A stretch of DNA of 9,285 nt, taken from assembly GCA_947625445.1 (NCBI GenBank), contig CANQOM010000054.1:1-9285 (forward strand), given 5' to 3'. Below the pieces are notes generated by a model that was not told the DNA's origin, did not search any database, and was given only the letters and a program-made list of their open reading frames with translations. The stretch comes from Candidatus Gastranaerophilales bacterium (lineage in GTDB: Bacteria > Cyanobacteriota > Vampirovibrionia > Gastranaerophilales > Gastranaerophilaceae). Both the position numbers and the translations under genes were made by a program. How positions within the stretch are numbered: the first letter of the stretch is position 1; the number at the start of each line of letters is the position of its first letter. This document shows positions 5,791 through 9,285 of this stretch, one piece after another.

Positions 5791-6456
5791 TTAAAAAATT
5801 AAACCTATGATTCCACCGGCAATTGCACCGATACCTGCTCCTATTGGACCGCCTAAAGCTCCGATAGCTGCACCTATAGCCGCACCGCCACCTGTAGTAA
5901 TTGCCATTTTGCAAAGTTTACCACCGACTTTTTCCAGACCTTCGAATCTGTTAGTTTCATCATAGTTACACATTTCTTTTAATAAATCTTCTTCGGTATT
6001 TTTATCGCCGTCTAAGTTTACTTCTAAACCTCTTTGGAAATTATTTGCCGTATTTGATTTAATAAAGTCTTCTAATTTTTGACCTTCGTCTAATTCACTT
6101 TCTATAAGTTGTTTTGCAATGGCTCTTAACTGTGTGTCATCTCCATTTTCGCTTACCAGTTGAGCATATCTTGTTTGTGATTTCATTTCTTCTAATAAAT
6201 CATTATATGCTTCTAAGGCTTTATCTTCTTTTGCATTGCTTATATATGATTTTATATTTGATATATGTGATTCTACTGCAGAATCTCTTCCGGAATATGC
6301 AATTTCATATCCTTCTTTTGTATCAGTATAATTATATTTATTGTCTAAATAATCAGTATTATATAAATCTGATACAGTAATACCTCCATACGTTGTTCCT
6401 ACAGATGCGCTTGAACTTCCACTTAAATAGCTTCCATTTTGAAATGCAACAGTCAT
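5791..6456 (-). CDS. Uncharacterised protein with a C-terminal double glycine zipper
   Basis: I do not recognise this 221-residue protein. It has no signal peptide: the N-terminus is rich in Ser, Gly and Tyr, followed by charged, probably helical segments (about 47-135). The last ~35 residues are hydrophobic and Gly/Ala-rich, with glycines spaced exactly four apart at 191, 195, 199, 203 and again at 206, 210, 214, 218. Such GxxxG runs pack membrane helices closely, so a C-terminal helical hairpin in a membrane is likely. A degenerate EF-hand-like stretch, LDGDKNTEEDL, lies at 148-158 but is one residue short of the canonical loop. GGAGG 6 bases before the ATG fixes the start. It follows the ChrA pair after 115 bp and ends near the shared terminator. 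A pore-forming, bacteriocin-like or envelope role is speculation. Confidence 0.75.
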   Translation of the reverse strand: MTVAFQNGSYLSGSSSASVGTTYGGITVSDLYNTDYLDNKYNYTDTKEGYEIAYSGRDSAVESHISNIKSYISNAKEDKALEAYNDLLEEMKSQTRYAQLVSENGDDTQLRAIAKQLIESELDEGQKLEDFIKSNTANNFQRGLEVNLDGDKNTEEDLLKEMCNYDETNRFEGLEKVGGKLCKMAITTGGGAAIGAAIGALGGPIGAGIGAIAGGIIGLIF

Positions 6457-6484
6457 AACTAACCTCCAATATATAAATTTATTA

Positions 6485-6502
6485 ACCTACACTACCTACA
6501 CT
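6485..6502 (-). repeat. Perfect 9-bp tandem repeat upstream of the glycine-zipper gene
   Basis: On the minus strand AGTGTAGGT occurs twice with no gap, about 30 bases before the ATG at 6456 and just downstream of a TATAAG hexamer (6501-6506). Two copies on the same face of the DNA are consistent with an operator bound by a tandem regulator, but no protein is known for it. No good -35 box matches the TATAAG. Confidence 0.45.
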
Positions 6503-6571
6503 TATATAAAAACTTTTCAGATTTAAAAATTTACTATTGAATTTATTTCTTGTAATATTTCTTAACAATTA

Positions 6572-7111
6572 TTAAATATTTTGAATGACAATACCACCGA
6601 TACCACCCATTAATATTGTTAAAAGGGGATTTTTCTTTATAAATGAAAAAGGGATCAACAAGAATAAAAATAAAATTACTGCTTTATAATCAAATGCAAG
6701 CGGGTGAAGAGTTTTGTATAGAAGTTTTATTCCGATAGAGGCTAAAAGTGCGCAAGCTGCAGGTCTTAGTCCTAAGAAAACAGAATTTAAAGCATTACAT
6801 GTTTTATATTTATCAATTAATTTAACCATTAATACAGATATAATAAATGGGATAAATATGATTGCACCGGTTGCAATAAAGGAACCAATAATACCTGCAC
6901 TTGTAAAACCCGTATATGTCGCCATATTTATACCTATAGGACCGGGAGTAATATTAGAAACTGCTATCATATTTGTTAATTCATCAACACTAAACCATTG
7001 ATATTTTGACTGAATATAATATAAAAAAGGAAGTGTACTATAGCCTCCACCTATAGAGAACAGTCCTATTTTCATAAATTCATAAGATAAAAGGAGATAT
7101 AATTTAAGCAT
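6572..7111 (-). CDS. ChrA-family (chromate/CHR) transporter, second half-size subunit
   Basis: A 179-residue membrane protein with one CHR domain and about five or six membrane segments. The family landmarks are GLFSIGGGY (16-24), the aromatic/acidic W-x-x-x-D-E-L stretch (39-45) and the conserved ITPGPIGIN loop (54-62). Half-size CHR proteins are usually encoded as adjacent pairs that act together and are linked to chromate efflux or sulfate-like anion movement; most natural substrates are unproven. Its start overlaps the end of the preceding ChrA gene by 8 bp, with AAAGGAG 6 bases before the ATG, a typical translationally coupled pair. No terminator lies between this gene and the glycine-zipper gene. 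Confidence 0.87.
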   Translation of the reverse strand: MLKLYLLLSYEFMKIGLFSIGGGYSTLPFLYYIQSKYQWFSVDELTNMIAVSNITPGPIGINMATYTGFTSAGIIGSFIATGAIIFIPFIISVLMVKLIDKYKTCNALNSVFLGLRPAACALLASIGIKLLYKTLHPLAFDYKAVILFLFLLIPFSFIKKNPLLTILMGGIGGIVIQNI

Positions 7112-7658
7112 TTTTCTCTCCTTTGTTTAGTTTTGTATATACTGATGCTATTATGGCTGATAGAACTATAATTATAGCCGGTGAAATATTAGAAAGTATT
7201 AAACTTAAAAATATAAGTAAAAATAAAATATAGGTAAACTTTGAATTTACGCTCTTTTTCCATAAATCTTTTATTGTAATAAATATAAGTATAATAACTG
7301 ATATTCTTATTCCCCAGAAAGCCTCTTGAATTATCTTGTTATCAACTACAGAACTTAAAATATTTGCAAGTATAAGAATTGTAATAAAAGGAGTTGAAAT
7401 TAGACCTGATATAGCAGCTAAAGAGCCCAATATACCCCCTGCTCTATATCCTGCACATACTGAGATATTACCGGCAATTATTCCGGGAATACACTGACTC
7501 ATTGCAAAATAATCTACTAATTCCTCTTCACTCATCCATTGGCGCTCGTCAACTATATATTTTTTTAATAAGGGAACTATAACGTATCCGCCGCCTAAAA
7601 GTTGAATACCTATTATAAAAAAAACTTTAAATATTTCAATCAAAGATGCTTTTTTCAT
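7104..7658 (-). CDS. ChrA-family (chromate/CHR) transporter, first half-size subunit
   Basis: A 184-residue membrane protein with a single CHR domain: LLGGGYVIVPLL (20-31), W-M-S-E-E-E-L (41-47), and the loop QCIPGIIAGN (55-64), where the usual Pro-Gly-Pro reads Pro-Gly-Ile. It has five or six hydrophobic segments and a short basic tail. It is the upstream member of the overlapping pair and probably forms a heterodimer with the protein encoded at 6572-7111. The ATG at 7658 has no convincing Shine-Dalgarno and lies 25 bp after the stop of the upstream hydrolase gene, so translation may depend on coupling. The internal asymmetry with its partner suggests divided roles. Confidence 0.87.
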   Translation of the reverse strand: MKKASLIEIFKVFFIIGIQLLGGGYVIVPLLKKYIVDERQWMSEEELVDYFAMSQCIPGIIAGNISVCAGYRAGGILGSLAAISGLISTPFITILILANILSSVVDNKIIQEAFWGIRISVIILIFITIKDLWKKSVNSKFTYILFLLIFLSLILSNISPAIIIVLSAIIASVYTKLNKGEKNA

Positions 7659-7683
7659 AAATTAATTATTACACAAAAGCTTT

Positions 7684-8469
7684 TTAATGAAGCATTATAT
7701 TAGTATAATCTCCAAATTCTTTTAATCCGTTTTCTTTAATTTCATCATAAGGAGAAAATTCAAAATTTGCTCTTATTTCATAATTATCCCAATTGACTCT
7801 TTTAGCTTCAACTAAATTTTTATTTATTTCAAATTCAAAAGTTGAGGTATTTATGTAGTTTTCAATTTGTTTGGAAAATACTTTTTTATATTTTTCTTTT
7901 GCTCCGGATTTACTTTCGGCAAACCCTAACCAAGGGTCTATTACTGTGTTTTCTTGAGATTCTTTATCATCTAAAGAGGCAGTAATAAAGACGTGGTCAA
8001 TATTATATTTTGAGTTATATTCTGTTTCTCCTGTTGTTTTGTTTATTATTTGAACAGAAAAATCTAAGTCATTAAAATGAGCATTATAATACCCTTTTGA
8101 AGCTAGTGTGCCAAGAGTTGCGATACACATTTCACTGCAGTTTCCTGTTTTTAATTTTTCAAGCCCTAATAATATAGCAAGATAATGGCTTACAACTCGA
8201 TTATTACTTATTCTTCCGTTACTATTTGCGTATTCTTCAGCACTTTTTCTTATGTTTGTTATATTTTTGTCTATTTTTTTTCTTATATCTATAGCTCTTT
8301 GATTAGGTGTATCTTTTTTAAATACGGAATAAATAGAACGAGCATAAGAAGGGCTTATTGATGGGAATGTATGTTTTGTCTCACGCACTATTTTGTCAGC
8401 TTTTCTTATATTTTCATTTCGAGCTTTAAATGATGAATTATATAAATTATTTGTTGCCGTAATTTTCAT
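7684..8469 (-). CDS. Predicted cysteine hydrolase with Cys-His-Asp triad (papain/transglutaminase-like), family not recognised
   Basis: A 261-residue protein without a signal peptide or membrane segment. A likely triad can be read in order: Cys111 in TGNCSEM (108-114) at the start of a helix, His159 in DHVFITASLD (158-167) on a strand, and Asp178 in VIDPWLGFA (176-184). This order and these local contexts recur in papain-fold and transglutaminase-like proteases, deamidases and secreted effectors, so a peptidase, deamidase or acyl-transfer activity is inferred. The first 17 residues end in NSSFKA. Residues 18-90 are basic and helical; the C-terminal 60 residues are strand-rich and acidic. No Shine-Dalgarno is clear before the ATG at 8469, and no other in-frame Met nearby looks better. 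It is the first gene of a same-strand run with the ChrA pair. Confidence 0.7.
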   Translation of the reverse strand: MKITATNNLYNSSFKARNENIRKADKIVRETKHTFPSISPSYARSIYSVFKKDTPNQRAIDIRKKIDKNITNIRKSAEEYANSNGRISNNRVVSHYLAILLGLEKLKTGNCSEMCIATLGTLASKGYYNAHFNDLDFSVQIINKTTGETEYNSKYNIDHVFITASLDDKESQENTVIDPWLGFAESKSGAKEKYKKVFSKQIENYINTSTFEFEINKNLVEAKRVNWDNYEIRANFEFSPYDEIKENGLKEFGDYTNIMLH

Positions 8470-8517
8470 ATCATTTATAAGTGTTGTAAAAATTAAAATT
8501 GTTATATTTTAAAAAAT

Positions 8518-8523
8518 TGTCAA
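8518..8523 (-). promoter_or_regulatory. Possible -35 box (TTGACA) upstream of the hydrolase gene
   Basis: The minus strand carries a consensus TTGACA at 8518-8523, about 50 bases before the ATG at 8469. No good -10 lies at the usual distance: TATAAC is only 11 bases away and TTTAAT is 20 bases away. It is therefore a candidate element only. The divergent space to 8593 must also hold the promoter of the DJ-1 gene, which I could not assign. Confidence 0.3.
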
Positions 8524-8593
8524 GATATATTAATCTTTTGAGTAAAGAAATAAATGCTTTTCTGTATTATTTTTTACTAAAAAAGAGGTTATT

Positions 8594-9250
8594 ATGACAA
8601 AGAAAATACTTATAATTACAACAAATTTTTCGGAAATTAATGAAGATATACATACAGGAGTTTGGTTAGAAGAATTTGCAGTTCCGTTTCTCGTTTTTAA
8701 AGCTACAGGGTTTGATATCACTGTTGCAAGCCCTATGGGAGGAGAATCACCGATAGATGAAAATAGTTTGTCTTGTTCTAATCCTATGGAATGGGATGAT
8801 GCTGCAAAGTATCTGAAAGATACAATTCCATTATCCGCCATTGATTATGAGTTATTTGATGTATTATTTATTCCCGGCGGGCATGGACCTATGTTTGATT
8901 TAGCTATTAATGAAACAGTTAAAAAAATTGTTGAATATTTCTATAATAATGAAAAATTAATAGCTTCTGTTTGTCATGGACCTGCTGCTTTAATTAATGC
9001 AAAAGATAAAAATGGTGACTCTATATTAAAGAATAGAAGTGTAACTGCTTTTACAAATAAAGAAGAAGAAATTGTAAAAATGAGAGAATTTATGCCATTT
9101 TCACTTGAAGATAAACTGAAAGAAACAGGTGCTAATTTTAAAGCGGAAAAACCTTGGAGTGAACATGTTGAAATCAGTAGCAATATTATAACGGGACAAA
9201 ATCAAAATTCTGCCTTACTTGTTGCTGAAAAAGTTATAATGTTATTATAA
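8594..9250 (+). CDS. DJ-1/PfpI-superfamily protein, Hsp31/glyoxalase III-like
   Basis: A 218-residue cytosolic protein of the DJ-1/PfpI superfamily. The acidic active-site residue is in GVWLEEF (22-28, Glu26 or Glu27), followed by ASPMGGESPID (45-55) and the IPGGHGPMFDL loop (93-103). The nucleophile elbow is ASVCHGPAAL (124-133), with Cys127 followed by His128. The Glu-Cys-His pattern and the inserted segment match the Hsp31 class, which includes glutathione-independent glyoxalases and stress chaperones; detoxification of methylglyoxal or protein protection is the likely role, not proven here. AGAGG 5 bases before the ATG supports the start. It is divergent from the hydrolase gene. Its stop may overlap a convergent gene at the window edge. 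Confidence 0.9.
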   Translation: MTKKILIITTNFSEINEDIHTGVWLEEFAVPFLVFKATGFDITVASPMGGESPIDENSLSCSNPMEWDDAAKYLKDTIPLSAIDYELFDVLFIPGGHGPMFDLAINETVKKIVEYFYNNEKLIASVCHGPAALINAKDKNGDSILKNRSVTAFTNKEEEIVKMREFMPFSLEDKLKETGANFKAEKPWSEHVEISSNIITGQNQNSALLVAEKVIMLL

Positions 9251-9285
9251 AACTCCTTTTGTAGAAGGAATATTATCTTTACGGG
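9245..9285 (-). CDS. Possible C-terminal end of a convergent gene (partial)
   Basis: The minus strand is open from the window edge to a TAA at 9245-9247 and would end a protein in RKDNIPSTKGVL, a plausible and well-mixed C-terminus. Only 13 codons are visible, so nothing can be said about the product, and the open frame may be chance. If real, it overlaps the last codons of the DJ-1 gene tail to tail by a few bases. Confidence 0.3.
   Translation of the reverse strand, partial: RKDNIPSTKGVL

Noticed and set aside
6114..6380. Plus-strand frame opposite the glycine-zipper gene
   Set aside because: Leu/Tyr-rich shadow translation without a ribosome binding site.
8530..8841. Minus-strand frame opposite the start of the DJ-1 gene
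   Set aside because: The DJ-1 frame has full family motifs; this antisense frame has none and no initiation signal.
9250..9275. Weak TCCTT/AAGGA hairpin as a terminator for the DJ-1 gene
   Set aside because: Short AT-rich stem with no T run after it; also lies in the possible convergent coding sequence.
1..9285. CRISPR array, transposase, integrase or known defence genes
   Set aside because: No repeated spacer-like arrays, terminal inverted repeats or recognisable mobile or defence proteins on either strand.

Overview
The window comes from a low-GC bacterial chromosome with AT-rich spacers, Shine-Dalgarno starts, sigma70-type promoters and tRNA genes that do not encode the CCA end. Protein styles (short LeuD, stand-alone short ribosome hibernation factor, winged-helix DUF2582-like protein, paired half-size ChrA) suggest a gut-type anaerobe such as Vampirovibrionia/Gastranaerophilales ('Melainabacteria') or a related low-GC lineage. 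That placement is inference; no marker in the window proves it. No phage, transposase, CRISPR array or classical defence island is visible.

Left part (1-1464): the 3' end of a tRNA-Ser(GGA) faces a minus-strand EamA/DMT transporter. Just upstream of the transporter lies a minus-strand tRNA with anticodon CAT, probably the lysidine-type tRNA-Ile2. Its first 13 bases plus two flanking bases are repeated 99 bp upstream, and the DNA between the copies is rich in hairpins and looks like a degenerate tRNA or a small inserted element. A strong promoter (TTGACG-N17-TATTCT) reads through this element into the tRNA and possibly on into the transporter gene.

Middle part (1465-5774) is housekeeping: a ROK-family sugar kinase and a short ribosome hibernation factor are divergent around an AT-rich promoter region with an imperfect inverted repeat. 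LeuD (isopropylmalate isomerase small subunit) converges on the hibernation factor gene over a bidirectional terminator. A small winged-helix protein diverges from leuD with overlapping -10 boxes. Then follow tyrS and cysE, which abut with no gap and end in a terminator that overlaps the cysE stop codon.

Right part (5775-9285) is the accessory-looking half. Four minus-strand genes lie in a row: a predicted cysteine hydrolase with a Cys-His-Asp pattern, two overlapping half-size ChrA transporters, and a protein ending in two regular glycine zippers. They could form one transcript ending at the shared terminator near 5750. A DJ-1/PfpI-family protein of the Hsp31 type is divergent from them, and 13 sense codons at the right edge may be the C-terminus of a further convergent gene.

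The best candidates for something undescribed are the Cys-His-Asp protein, the glycine-zipper protein, and the tRNA-derived hairpin element. None of these adds up, from sequence alone, to a proven new system.
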